Assembly: GCF_034140825.1 (NCBI RefSeq)
Contig: NC_089037.1
Coordinates: forward strand, 31,081,001 to 31,145,000
From: Oryza sativa Japonica Group
Taxonomy: Eukaryota > Streptophyta > Magnoliopsida > Poales > Poaceae
Length of the DNA: 64,000 nucleotides
Direction: 5' to 3'
The translations under genes and the position numbers were made by a program. Of the stretch, positions 45,594 through 59,500 are shown in pieces. The first letter of the stretch is position 1; every line of letters begins with the position of its first letter. A model generated the notes under the pieces. It ran no database searches and was not told where the DNA came from. It worked only from the letters and a program-made list of their open reading frames with translations.

Positions 45594-45846
45594 ACGAGGG
45601 CCAAAACTGCAAAGGATAATTTTGTATGTCCTCAGCCAGACTAGGGAGTTTACAGCTCCAAGCTATGAAGGTTGAAGAGAAGGTTAATCACACAGATGCT
45701 TCAAAGCTCGAGTAGAGCACGAGGGCCAAAACTGCAAAGGATAATTTTGTATCTGTCCTCAGCCAGAGTAGGGAGTTTACAGCTCCAAGCTATGAAGGTT
45801 GAAGATTAGGTTAATCACACAGATGCTTCAAAGCTCGAGTAGAGCA
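45594..45846. repeat. 125-bp tandem duplication
   Basis: Units starting ACGAGGGCCAAAACTGCAAA at 45594 and 45719 are nearly identical, the second having a few extra bases. Each includes GAGTTTACAGCTCCAAGCTA, also found downstream of cyclin H at 42499. Confidence 0.9.
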
Positions 45847-46044
45847 CATAATTCAACAGAGAGCATCAGCTGATCTTATACGGAGTATATCCAATTCTGC
45901 ACTCAGCGATTCCCATGATAACCTGAGTATGAGGGCATCCTAGTGTATATTTTTTACCATTTTGTTGGGTCATGTGTTTACACAGATTATAGATCTCAGT
46001 GTGGAAACTTGGATGTCAAGTTTCACATTATTTCAAGGTCAAAT

Positions 46045-48646
46045 TCAGCTTGGCAGCGAAGTCAGTTCATTTATGGAACAAACATCACCGTTGTCAGTTG
46101 CCGGACTATTAGCTTGCTTCTGCTCACACACCAGCATAGCCGCTTCTTGGAGTGATTTATGCAACTCATCGTGCATACTTGATCTCTGGAAGGTAAACGT
46201 GTTGCCGTTTATATGTGTACAAGGTCGTTTTACTGCCTTCTCAAGTATTTGTTTAACAGCCTGCATCCAATTAAAATGACAGAAAGATCATAAGAATCGA
46301 GTACAGCAGATAACTCTTACAGGGTTTAATGTCATAGTATGAACTTTACCATCAACTGGGCACTTAAATGCTAAATGCATTAATCTGAATCACCATTTAT
46401 GATTTTTTATCAAATAAGAAGACCTAACAATGCATAAATGTGAGCATAGCCAATGGTACATACTAGCAACTAGGTACATCATTTTGGGTGATCAATCATT
46501 ACATAAATATTTGTGAAGCTTTGACTGATACCAGATGGACAAATTCTTTACCCTGGCAACAGATGTAAACACAGCTATGCCAGGCATCCAATAGACTATT
46601 AATGAGAATGGAACCAACGGTCCTAGACTAAAGGATATGCAGTACTATCAAGGCAAATAAGAATATGTTCTTTTAGCCAGCTATGTCATCCTAAATCCCC
46701 AGCCGCACAAATCGAACAGAAAGTACATATCAGAGCGATGTCAATCTCTTGCCACCAAATCTGGTAGTGCAGACAAACCATAAGCATCACTTTGTGAAGG
46801 GAGTGAATCTCTGCATTAGACGAATCCTATCTTACTATAAAGTTATAACCCACTAAATCCAAAAGCTTAACATGCAAAAATACCACATCATCATCCACTA
46901 ATAATTATTATATTTAAACTTCATGCAAGCATGTTATATTATCTATAATTTTATAATTTATTAAATTTTAGAGCTTTTAGAATGCAAGCATATTAATTCA
47001 TCATATCACATAATTCACATAATATTTCAATATATATCAAGTCACATCATCTTACTTTTACATTTAAAGCATCATTCTATAGACTATTTAAATTTAAATT
47101 ATCATAAATCACATCAACTTACGTAAGTTTATATTGTCTAACTAAATTCCAGCAGCAACGCGCGGGGTTTCATCTAGTGACCACTAATTCTACTTCCCAT
47201 TTATTTCTTGTGACAGAGAAATCATTCTCTAATAATCCTACAACCTTTTATTTGACCCCTAATGCAGTCTCTTCTATTTCTGTGTCTGTTTGCAGTTCTG
47301 ACTCTAGATTTACAAATGAGACTTTAGTTAGTTCTTCCTACAGTATGGTAACAATTATCCTCAAGTGCTGACAATCTTACAATTTTTCTCAGAATTCCAA
47401 AATTTATCATTTGAAGTTTGAGCCCAGATCTCATATACCATGCATGTTGCTATATACTGGTTCAGTGAAAACCTGAAACGCATTGAAATGCAGTTGATGG
47501 AAATTTCTGCATCAATTCCAGAGAATTTGAACTTGCTAGGCCATCATTTCAGCTCTCACACATGAATGATGCAATTAGTAAATCGACAAGAGCTACCTGA
47601 AGTTCTGAACCAGTAAGATAATTATATATGAACTGAATTCAATAATCTCAAGTTTCATGGGTGCGAACCTGCAGCATCTTTGGATCGAAGGTTGGTACTC
47701 CAACCTGCGAAACAGCAGCCGCGCCGAAGAAGTTGCCCAGCAGCGCGGCGTCCGTAGCCGACAGCCCCCAAAGCAACCCGGACGCGAAGCCGGCGAGGAA
47801 GCTGTCGCCGGCGCCGGTGGGATCGACCTGCACAGCGGGGAACGGCGCTACGCGCGCCTCTCCACCGTCCCAGTAGAGCCGACACCCGTCCCTCCCCTCC
47901 GTCACTATCACGCAGCACCGCCGCCTCGCCGTCTCCACCCCGACGTACGGCGCCTCCTCCGAGGACGCCTTGAGGAACGCCACCCGCGGGAGGAGCCGCG
48001 CGTACGGCGTGGCCTCCAGCGCCACGTGGCGGACGGCGCCGCCGCCCTTGGCCTCGCCGTCGAAGGCCCGGATCAGCGCCTGCGCGTCCACGAGCACCGC
48101 GCGGCAGAGCCTGATCATCCGCTCGAGCGTCTCGGGGAGCACCTCCCCGGCGACGCCGACGGCGAGGCCGTAGGCGAAGCGGCGGTCGGGGAGGTCGGCG
48201 GGGTAGATCGGGTCGCAGGCATGGACTCGCCGGAGCTGCCGGTCGGGCGCGTGCGCCGAGGCCGCGTCGTCGGAGAAGCGCGCGTGGAAGGACGTCGTGG
48301 GGGAGGCGCAGAGCACGGGCGGGTGCCGCGCGGGCGCCGCCGCGGTGGCGTAGGCGAAGTCGTGCCCCACCTTCGACACCACCGCCAGCGACGCCCCCGC
48401 GGGCGACGCGGCGTCGAGCACGTTGGACACGAACGCCGCCGCACCCCCCAGCGTCTCCCCCACCACCCGCCCGCCCCGCAGCAGCACGTCGTGGCAGTAG
48501 CTCCCCACCACGAGCCCCTCGACCTCATCAAGCCCCGCAACACCTCCTCCCCCCTTCACCCCCCGCTCCTCCTCCTCCTCCACCTCAACCACCACTTCAT
48601 CGGGCTCGGCCGCGAGTGGCATCGCGGCGGCGGGAGAGGGCGCCAT
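46045..48646 (-). CDS. MIK: Inositol 3-kinase, pfkB family
   Basis: Two coding exons on the minus strand: 48646-47669 and 46260-46045, 397 residues, separated by a 1.4-kb intron. The protein is a pfkB/ribokinase-type kinase: VEGLVVGSYCHDVLLRGG and VVGETLGGAAAFVSNVLDA form the N-terminal substrate side, and the C-terminal signature DPTGAGDSFLAGFASGLLWG starts at residue 275 with the catalytic Asp at 281. The second exon encodes AVKQILEKAVKR and a polar tail. From memory this is the myo-inositol kinase at the rice and maize lpa loci, which makes inositol 3-phosphate in the lipid-independent route to phytic acid; mutants are low in seed phytate. The frame stays open upstream, but the ATG at 48646 gives the expected N-terminus (MAPSPAAAMPLA). 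A Helitron-like insert lies in the intron. Confidence 0.93.
46825..47177 (+). mobile_element. Helitron-like non-autonomous element in the MIK intron
   Basis: The 5' end TCCTATCTTACTATAAAG resembles rice Helitron 5' ends (TCTCTACTATAAAG). The 3' end AACGCGCGGGGTTTCATCTAG has the CTAG terminus with a GC-rich palindromic core just before it. It is flanked by A on the left and T on the right, as Helitrons require, with no duplication. About 353 bp of AT-rich filler. Confidence 0.65.
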
Positions 48647-50506
48647 GGATGGAGGAGAAGGGGGAGAAGAAGAAGTAGTAGGCGTGGGGGAGTCGGGGTC
48701 GCGGGAGAAGAGGAGGAGGAGGAGGAGGAGGAGGAGAGGAGAGGCGCGACGGCATCGCGTGGAATGGAGGTGGAGGTGGGGGAATAAAAGCGGCGGTTGA
48801 GTTGAGGGAGGCGACAAGGGGGGCTTTACAGATGCCGCGGCGGAGGGGCACGTGGTGGCGGCGCGCGTGTGAGGGGGAGCGGCGGTGGAGGCTGACGCCG
48901 GCGGGTGCGTGGAAGCTTGTGGGATTTCAATCCGGGGCGTTGGGTCGGCGTGCCGACTGCCGAGGCCCGAGGTCACCAACCTTGCGCGGCTGAGTTGTCC
49001 GCTCGTCTCGTCTACTGCTCCTAGTTGGCAGCTACTGAGATTTTGCTCTCTCATTTGCAAGTCTTCAAACTTGTAACTTTTCGTAACATCAAAACTTTTT
49101 TACACATATAAATTTAAAACTTTTTTCTCACATCATTTCAATTTCAACCAAACTTCGAATTTTGGTGTGAACTAAACACACCCTACAACTGATGAAAGGT
49201 TAAAATATGAAAAGTTCACTCTAATTACTTCTTCCTTCTTGTTCCGAGAAATTCCTATATCTTAAGGAGGACGAATCCTTGATAAGAAAGGAGTGGTGGA
49301 CTTGCCATACGGGGTTGAAGGGATCGATCACCAACATAATGCAATGGTCTATAATTTTTATTAAGTATCCTGCCCGTTGTTTGTTTGAAGAGATAGAGCT
49401 AGCTTAGCTCCCTCACTATCACTTTACAATACATTGACACTGAGTTTTTTTATTTTCACAACAATCTGGATGTTGATTTTATAGTACCGTCGTTTCCAAT
49501 ATTAATAAATTTTGGCATACGCTTTCACCAACCTGGTAAAAAAAGTTCGGAGAATGCTTCTCAACAGACATCCGACGTTCGGTTAAAAAAAAATCAGTTA
49601 AAAAAAAACAGACATCCGACGCGGGACGATTCGTTGAACGCTACCACACCCTCATGCTTTTCGCTATTATCTTTTTTCTACCGCCCAAGTTAGTCTATTG
49701 CTCTAAGCCTAAGTGAGATGTTTTTTCAGTCTCGTCTCTCACTTACTCTCTTTCTCTCTCTCTTTTCATCCTCTCTCATGTATGCATTCATGGCTTCATT
49801 AACCAACTTCGATTTATGATATGATGACCCTATTTTATTGTAATTATACAATAAGATATCACTTGGTTATACTTTGATAAAATAAATATACGTATTTCAA
49901 ACGTTAAAATCAAATATTTTATAAAAATGTTTCAACAAGTGATTTAGTGTGTTTCATAAGTTATTTAACTATTTCAAAACATCATGCACAACTTAATGTT
50001 TCATTAGTAGCCATATGAAACATCTGATTGCCTCCTTTTGTTTTTTTTTTTCATTAGATCTTCAGTAGGTATTTTGACGTTTCATTAGTTTATTTGTAAA
50101 CGTTGCTCATAGTGCTCTTTTAATGTTTAATCAGTCATTTTTGTGATGTTTTTACAGTTTCATATATCATATAACAACTAACACATCCAATCAATTACCA
50201 TTTTTCTAATCTATCATGACAAAACATACTTTAATAAGCTATGTGATTTAGGAGTAGCCTTTTTCCTCACCAATAAAAAATGTTCAGTAAAATACATGCC
50301 AAAATTCAAAAGTCCCTCAAAAGAAGAAAAGCGTTTGAAATTCGCTCAATTCGTGTGAATTCCGAATACCACAGTGCTAGGCACGTAAAATTGCTCGCAA
50401 CAAACGAATTTCCCAGAAAACCCCCTCGTCTTTCTCCGCTCCGATCCCCCGGCGTCCAACCTCCTCCTCCTCTCCAAACCCCGGCGCGCGCAACAAAGCT
50501 CCGGGC
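48647..50506. promoter_or_regulatory. Divergent intergenic region, MIK and VPS51
   Basis: MIK (minus) and VPS51 (plus) are transcribed away from each other across 1.86 kb. The MIK side has a (AGG)n run at about 48711-48736 in its probable 5' UTR. A CT-rich tract lies at 49740-49780. Apart from a Tourist-like remnant, the middle is AT-rich DNA in which I see no gene. Confidence 0.55.
49066..49183. mobile_element. One-ended Tourist-like MITE remnant
   Basis: Its right end, GTGAACTAAACACACCC, and inner text (ATCATTTCAATTTCAACCAAAC inverted) match the 43178-43325 element closely over about 110 bp. The left terminal repeat is missing, so it is truncated on the MIK side. Confidence 0.7.
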
Positions 50507-53500
50507 ATGGCGACCGCCGGGGGCGCCGCCGCCGCCGCCGCGCCGCAGGCAATGGACGAGAAGGCCCGGCGCACGCGCGACCTCCTCGCGAGCTTCTACA
50601 ACACCGACCCGTCCGCCGCTGCGGCCGCGGCCGCGGCGTCCTCCGCGGCGCGGCCATCCCCTACCGCGGCCTCCGCGTCGCCGCTCGACACCATCAACTC
50701 GGCCTCCTTCGATCCCGACGTCTACATGAACGTCCTGGTTCGTGCGTATGATCCCCTCTCTTCCCCCCTGGTCTTCAGATCCAGCTCCCTGCGTCCCCCT
50801 CGGATCTTATGGTTGGGCGCATTTTGGATAGGCTCTGAACGCGTGCGATGAACTGTAACCTGTAATGAGATTTAGCTATCATCAATGCTCTGGTTGGAAT
50901 TAAGCTGATCAATGCGTATTGGCGTATTGCAGTTTTGACTGAAGAGTTCAACTGAGCCCAAAGAGCGGTCTCTGCTAATATATGTATGGTTGCAGTATTA
51001 GATTTGGTTTTTGTAAACATAATATGGAAGCTCATTGTCAAGTTTGGAATCTTGTTACATGGAGAGTGTTCAACACAAATATCAAATTTACGGTCATGTT
51101 GCCTATGCATTTTCTGTTCTTCTGTGTATCTTTCGTACATCCTGATCATCAGAGCTTCACTATGATCTACCAATGAATTTTATTCTTACTGGTGAAAAAC
51201 ACGTAATTCCATATAACTGCTGTATCCATTATTTTTTTTCCAGTTGAACTGGTTGAGTTACTCACACTACTCCAAGTAGTATTGCATTTTCCCTTTCTTT
51301 CTTTCTTTTCTTTAAAGGGTTTTATAGGAAAACTGAAATGGTTTTGAGTGTTTTTCTAGATAATCTAGTGGTATCCCTAATGGTTATTGAAAAAGTAGCA
51401 TAGTGGGACACATGAATCAGAGTTTAGCTTGTCAATTTGGATATTGGAGAGATGAATGCTTACTTCTGTTTTGTGTTTTTTTAGGTGCAACAATCAAATC
51501 TGGAAGCTCTTTTACAGAGGCATGTGAAGATGGCCGCTGAGATCAAGAATCTGGATACAGACTTACAAATGCTAGTATATGAGAATTATAACAAGTTTAT
51601 CAGCGCAACTGACACTATAAAAAGGTGTGCTGTTTCCTTAGACCTTCATATCCCATATTACTCTTTTCATCTGCTAATAAGTTTGAGGCAGGTGTTTACT
51701 GTAGTTGAAATGTTTGTGTTTTTTCTGCAGGATGAAGACTAACATTGTTGGCATGGAAGCAAACATGGAGCAGCTCCTTTCAAAGGTGTGTACTATCTCG
51801 TTGCTAATGTATTGCCAGTTCATTTTGATAAAACTGAGATAATCGGTGTTTTCCTTTTTTTTTCCAGATAACATCAGTGCAATCAAGAAGTGACACAGTG
51901 AATACATCTCTTTTTGACAAGAGGGAAAACATAGAGAAACTACATCGTACACGCAATCTCCTCCGAAAAGTTCAAGTAAGCATTGTTCTGTCTGTGTTAT
52001 TCTCCCCCAAAACTACTTTTTTTATATGATCCTGTTTGTAGTGTAGTACTGTTATCATCAAGAACTAATGATTTACACAGACAAATTGTGTTATGTGGAT
52101 TTTGGCAATATCAATTTATTAGTTAAACCTTAGTAGTACTCCGTATACTATTGCTGTACAATAATGATCCCAGTGGATTTTATCGGAAGCCCAAGTGATT
52201 TTATGTGTTTGGCTTAGTTCAATGCTTGGAGTTGAATTTGACAATGAATCAATAACGGCACACAAATCCGACCTAAACTTTGAGTTTCATCTTTCCATGA
52301 AGCGAGGGCATAAGTGCAACTGAGTTGCTCCACATGTGTAGTCTATGCTGCTTGGTAGTTGGCTGTAACCTATTGTGTCCACTAGGCCATATAGCATTAC
52401 ATTAATTGTGTATTATCAATGTGGATTGCATTTCTCCCACTCTTTCATCCTAAAAGGACCATTCACAAGCTACTTGAAATCACTTTGTCATACATGAAAT
52501 ACACAAAAACCATATTATGCTTGACTAACATGAGCTCTATGTCTTGATTACTTGCTGCAAGACATTCATGAAGAAAATTCTAGGCCAAACTGACTTGATA
52601 AATCCTGAAATGTTTGTTTCTATCAAATTTTGTTGCAGTTCATATATGACCTGCCGACTCGGCTTAACAAATGCATCAAGACAGAAGCATATGCGGATGC
52701 TGTCAGATTTTTTACTGGAGCAAAACCTATTTTCGAGGTTGAGTTTGACTTTTATTTCCTCTAGTCAGAAACTTCCTTGAACACATCTTTATCACTATTT
52801 TTTAGCTTATCTTTCTTCCTGATGATAGGCTTATGGCGACACTTCCTTTCATGACTGTAAAAAAGCATCTGAGGAGGCAATCGATTTAGTTACACAGCAC
52901 TTGAAGGTAATTGTTTTGCATTTTGACTCAGAATTAGTTGTTCTTCAAATGATAATTTCCTTACCACGTAAATGTATGCTTCACTCATTTCCCTGTAACA
53001 TTGCAGACAAAATTATATTCAGATTCTGAACCTATTGAATCAAGAGCAGAAGCTGTGGTGCTTCTTAAACAGCTCAACTTTCCGGTAATTATTCCATCTA
53101 TCTCTTAGTCTTCATGATTTTCTTTGTTCTGTTTAGCTCTACTATCCCATGCAATGTTAGTTATAACTAGCTAAATGCCTGCGTCTTTTCTACTGATAAT
53201 CTCATGCTGTCATTATTTGAACAAATGAGCGTGATTTTTTTTTTCTCAAGGGTCCGTCAATTTTTTGTTAAATGGAGCACTTATAGATTTACATAATTCC
53301 ACCTGTAAAAGTTATCTTCTATACTGCATATGCAGGTCATCTTAGATTTCTCAGTTTTAAGTTTTTATTTTAGAGAGTAAACAAGAAAGTAACAACATGT
53401 GATAATATTAATGTGTAATATCAAAGACCTCCAAGTACTCCTAGCAAAAAATATAGTGCATAGTTGGTGGGGTGAAAGATCACTGCCATTACCGCTATTG

Positions 53501-56500
53501 CATTCTTTTAAAAGGAGTATAAACAAGCGCTACCACAAGATAATGCTGGAATGATCAACGATTCAACTTGTTCTTAATATCCATGCTAGTGGTACTCTTA
53601 ATGGGATGTCTACATTTCAACATCTCTTAGCTTAAAAAACTTCCAAAACTTATCCTCCTGATACATCTTCTCATTCTCCAACCTTCTAACTTGTAGAACT
53701 AGTGGAACACCTGAACTCCTTTCTTCATATAAAGTTTTTTTCTTCTATTGTGATGCCTATTTTAACTTTTGTGCATGGGCACAGATCTTCTATTCTCTAC
53801 ACAATAGAACTACCATACGCTGATAATCTATAGTGGTTAATTCTGAGTTTTTGTTATATCTATTTTATTTGGTACATGTGTGAATATGACCTGTTAGTCA
53901 GATATCAATCAATGAAAATGACCATCACCCATAACAATTCTTATGCAAACGCCGTTACTTATTTTCCACTATAGCATTAAACTTCATATTTATTAACTGT
54001 GGTACTTATACAGCAATAGCACTCTCAGCTGCTCCGTATCATTTTCTTGACTCATAGATCTTCCGCAATAACACTGTCAGCTGGTCACAAGACTCTGCAT
54101 TGATATGTTGAACCTCTGTTTATCGTTTTTATAATGAACTATGAGGCGATGCCCGAAAACAGGAAATAATCATGACTTTCTGTGAAGCAGGCAAGCAATA
54201 AACACAAATAACTAGTACATTGCTATGCTGTCCTGATGAAATAGCTAATAGATTTACTCTATTTGCATATAGTTCCCTATGTTTTTCTGTAAATCTTATC
54301 ATGTTTAATTTTTAAATCAACAGGTGGACAGCCTGAAATCAAACCTACTTGAGAAGTTAGAAGATTGCCTCTTAAATTTCCAGAAGGAGCCCACACAGGT
54401 ATATATATATATATATAAGAAATGTTAGAACTACTCAACAACTTCCATTTTATTTTTGACGAAAAATCTATAAAGTGTGACCTATTCGCAGGACTCAATT
54501 TACAATCCTTTTGCCAACCTCCTTACCAATAAATTATCTAATACCCTCCTGTATAACTTTCTCAGGCTTCAATTGGTGATATTTCAAAGACATTCCGTGC
54601 TTATCTCATAATATTTCCTGATTCAGAAAAGCGCCTCATTGAACTTGCACAGGCTTTGTTCTCAAAGTAAGTTGATTTTATATCTTATGCAAACAAACCA
54701 TCATCCGTTTTTGAACAATGAATAACCAAGTCCTATCCGAATTCGTTGTTGTTTTAGGATTAGCTCCCACAATACCACTACCACGTAAAATTACATGATA
54801 GTTCTGCCCTCATTAATAAATGGTCATATCTCCACATGGTATTAAGAACAACCAGTAACTGAGGTAGTTGATATGAATGAAATCTTTTTGGAAGAAACCA
54901 GCTAGAAATGTCACATAACAAGTGTTTCTGCAGTGATTCTTGTTTTCTAGAAGGGAAAACAATCTTAAAGTTAGTAGTAAGTGGTGTCCCCTCTGGAGAC
55001 TGGATATGAATACATGCACTTTTGGACTTAAATGCAGTCAAATTTAGAGAATCAACACTTGTATTTAGATTGGAAATATGAAAAACCATGTGTAGGCTTG
55101 CCTAAAAGTATACTTTAATACTATCATAATTTTGTCAGGTTTTATAAATATAGCAAAAGAAAACAGTGGTTAAAGTTGCAATGTGGGTTCCCTTTCAGTA
55201 CTTGTTACCAGAGATAGTAATAACTCATAGTACATTATACCTCGATACCTTCAGCATGTTTATCCTGTTTGCTTCCTGTTTTAACTTGCATTTCTACTAC
55301 GAGAATTTTATCATATATATACATTGTCTTACATTTTTTCTTATTTTACATGAAGCCGGTATGAAACGGTCAGAGAGAATCTGAGGAAAAGAATTCCATC
55401 AACATATCTATTGGCTATGTTACGTAAGAACTTACCTATGTTACTGTGCCATCTCTATTTTGTACTGAATATATGTAGACTGAACAATAAGTTGAGGATT
55501 AAGACTTGTTAAGTTTTTGAATAAATGGACTGTTGGGTTTTGAATTATTGAATTAGTATATTACATAAAAATTTGTTGTTTACCTATGGAGTCCTCACTG
55601 TCGATATTACTGCAAGTTGTAAGATCGTTGCATGTCCTTTGATTTAAGTCTGCTCCTTTTTTATGATCTCAGGATCCTTATGGGAGGACGCCACTGCCAT
55701 TGATGAAGTTATACCTGAGGCTGCATTACCAGCTTTTTCTCTGGAGGTTTGACCTTGACCCTGTAACAACCTATTCATGGTTCTAAACCGGCTGATGTGT
55801 TGCTAGCTGCTAACACTTAACCACAAAGGTCATATTGTGTAGCCATTTGGTAGAAGTGTAGAACATCTAGCAGATAGAAGTGAACTGGTTGCATGGCTAA
55901 GTTTGGCTTTGGTGAATGGATGCATTTCTTAGTTGATATCCATAATTACCCACATTGTTTTTGCAATCGTCAGTGTTGAGGATTGAGGATTATTCTGTCA
56001 CGGGTTTGCTAGAGGAGTATGATAATCTTATCCTGAAAGCTCTATTTTACGAATTTACAAATCAACAAAAAGCTGTTTGGCAATATATGTCTAGCTGAGG
56101 GTATTTTGTTAGTAGTAGAAAGTAATAGTTGTACTGTTAGTTTATTGACCCCTGTTTTCCATTACTCAAGTGATAAACTGAATATACTTCTGTAACCCAA
56201 TTGCTTATTTTGGGTATTCTCCATGTCAACAGAACTGTTTATATATCTTGATAGTTGACATTGATTTCACATGTGCCAATGCCTTTTCTGTGCCAGACTA
56301 CTCGGGATATTATTAGACAACATATCGCAACTGCCTTTCTTCATCTTCAAAGTGAAATATCAGGTTGCCCTCCTCCCACCGCAATTTGTTTTAGTTTTGC
56401 AAGTTTCGTGCAGAACTAATTGATATGATTTAAATTTGTTTTTTTCCTGCAACTACTTAGTTTTTTTGGGCTTTTAGCTTGTAGTACAGATAGGTTTGAA

Positions 56501-59500
56501 AACAATAAAGTATTTCCAAGGAAAAAAACTAATTTGTCTGGTGTATGTGTGAGCAGATGTACTCGCCAGAACACCCTCGACATCAAATGGGAAGTTAGAA
56601 GAGTCACAGCTGCAAACTGCCATGGAAACAAGCAAGGTTAAAGTATTGCAAGGATGTATAGATCTCCTGCAGGTATATATTGTGGATAATCTGCGGCATA
56701 ATATTGTCCAAATAACATGCAGTTCTTTTACAAACTACTAGTAAGCCTATGCTTGCATAAGAGCATATATTCCAATGTTCTCATTTTTTTTTTACTATGT
56801 TGTTTCTAGGAATTTCATCATCTTATAGATGGCAATACAGAGTTACTTGTAAAACTGAGAGATTTGGTTATTGATTGGGTACAAGAAGGTTTTCAAGATT
56901 TCTTTCAGAAACTTGATGGGCATTTTCATATGCTTTCTGGGAGAAGCAAGAGTCCATCTCAAGAGATGGAATCGGTGCAAATTGATAAGGTTCCAACGGC
57001 TTTGGTGCTTATGCTTGCACAACTTTGTGTTTTCATAGAACAAACAGCAATTCCCAAAGTCACAGAGGTATATTGCTAGTTTCACTTTCTAGCTATCATT
57101 TTTAGTAGTTTGTTTAGTTTGGGTAGATATGTGATGGACTGATCTTTTGTATCACCAATTTTAGGAGTTGGCTTCTTCTTTTTCTGGAGGTGGTGCACGT
57201 AGCTATGAATATGGGCCACCTTTTGTGCCTGGAGAGATATGCCGGCTTTATCGTTCATCTGGGGAGAAGTTCTTACATCATGTAGGCAAACTTGTCTTTC
57301 ATTCTTCCATTTCATTATTATATTTTTTATGGTCCGTGTCATATGATGTGATTTTTCTCTACTATTCAGCAGGCTAGGGTGGAACTTTTTTTTCTTTTTC
57401 TTTTTTTTTTTGCGTGGAACTATATTGTTTTACTCCATTCCTCAAATTCTGTTGAACTGTTTGAAAAATTATGTCATGAGCACTATGTGCCTAAGGGGCT
57501 TAGAGTAGCTGATGCCAGTGGGTATGAATTATGATTGAGCCAATCCATCAACCCATCCTACCTTTTGCTTTACCATTAATGCATGATTCATGTGCACAAA
57601 GTGAATCCAATTTAATAGGAATGAACAGCCAATGAATTGGAATAGGTCAATGGATTGGTGGCCCACTTGCATTCTGAGTAGCCTTATGTCATGAAAAAAG
57701 AGTGCACCTTAATGCTATAACTTGATCTAGAATCATGCTTTCAAAAGCAGTACAATGTTGCCAAGTGGTAGTTTAATATGGGGTCGTATGGTAGCAATCC
57801 CATGTCATGAGAATATATCTAATATCACTGTTTATTTTCTTATATCTGTTAAGTACAATTTGTCTTGAGTTCGCTACGCGACATATAACCAAACATTGAC
57901 TTCCTTGGGCAGTACATAAATATGAAGACACAGAAGATCTCCAAACTTCTTAATAAACGATTTACAACTCCAGTCTGGATAAAGGTGAGCCTTTCTGTTT
58001 GACAAGAAATATTTGTAATTTCAATACTCATATATTCTTATTTTATCGGCCAAATTTGTATGTTTTGACATTTCCTGTATATATTTGATCAAAATAGCAC
58101 AAGGAGCCGCGGGAAGTGAATATGTTTGTTGATCTACTTCTCCTAGAGGTTTGTTCAGTCACTTATCAGATTGAAATTGTGTGCTCATGCACATTAAACT
58201 ATAATCGAGCATGCGTTATCTTTCCGAATTTAGCTTTTGGAGCCTTGAAATGCTGCTGATGGATTTTGTTAGTTTCTTTAACATATCACTCTCTTTCTTT
58301 TCTTTAGTTCAATGGAGTAGTGTCTGAAGTCAAACAGGTATTACCTGGTTTGATTCGGCGACATCGACATTCTGATAGCACTGGCAGCACAACTTCCTCA
58401 AGAAGTAATCCAATGCGAGAGGACATGTTGAACCGATCAAACACACACCGTGCCAGAAGTCAATTTTTAGAAAATCATCTAGCAAAATTATTCGAGCAGA
58501 AAATGGAAATATTCACCAAAGTTGAATACACACAGGTAGATATCTGTTCCCTTTTCTGTTATCTCCTTAAATAACGTATTTCTTTTTACTTCTAGAAAAT
58601 ATGAATTCCGTCAAGGATGCTTTGCACCCCTTGTTACTGTAAAGTCCCCCTGTAAAGTATTCATTTGGTCTCATTTATTTTTGTTGGCATTCAAAAAAAG
58701 AGGTTACAATTGCACCCTTTTGTCAATTACATGGCGTAGTTTGCCTTATCAGAGTCTTCATTTGACCAATAATTTCTTTTACAATTTATTGCTGATAACT
58801 AAAAAACCATGGTGAAATACAAATCTAATTCACTTCTTTATCATTAAACATATATTCCATCCTACCAATTAACTTCTAAAAATCTCAGTTATAAATTTGT
58901 AAGTATGCACACCTTAGAAAAAATAGAGGGCGTAATTAATAAAATACCACTATAAATGTATTGTGGTAGAAATTAATTGACAAAGTTGCATCTTATAGGG
59001 CACGGAAAATAAAAATGCCAAGAATTTTCTCAATATGGGTGAGACTACATTTAAACCACTGCGGCAACCTTTCTTCTTGTTAGATACTGCATCTTCTGTA
59101 TGTGGTCATACAACAGCTTATTGGTTGAATTTGTCAATGTATATTGCAGCAGAGTTGCTGTAGTTCCTGTCCTGGTTGACTTGCTTGGTGATCAAGTTAA
59201 ATTTTCTTGTCTATAGCATCATCTTAATCTGTTTCCTAAATGTAATTCTTCATATTATGGGTGAATTTCAGGAATCTGTAATTTCTGCTGTCCTCAAGCT
59301 CTGCCTGAAAAGCTTGCAAGAATTTGTTCGGCTTCAGACATTCAACAGAAGTGGATTTCAGCAAATTCAGCTGGATATGGAATTTCTCAAGACATCCCTT
59401 AAGGAGTTTGTTGATGATGAAGCAGCTATTAGCTTTTTACTTAAAGAGGTTAGATACAGTTACCTCCTTGCCATTGATTTCTTCTACAGATGTTTCAAAA

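Noticed and set aside
47657-48787. 376-codon open frame on the plus strand
   Set aside because: Antisense shadow of the MIK first exon; composition is Arg/Gly/His-rich without any known motif.
47648-49060. MIK with a 138-residue N-terminal extension
   Set aside because: The frame is open upstream only because the 5' region is GC-rich; related inositol kinases start near the ATG at 48646.
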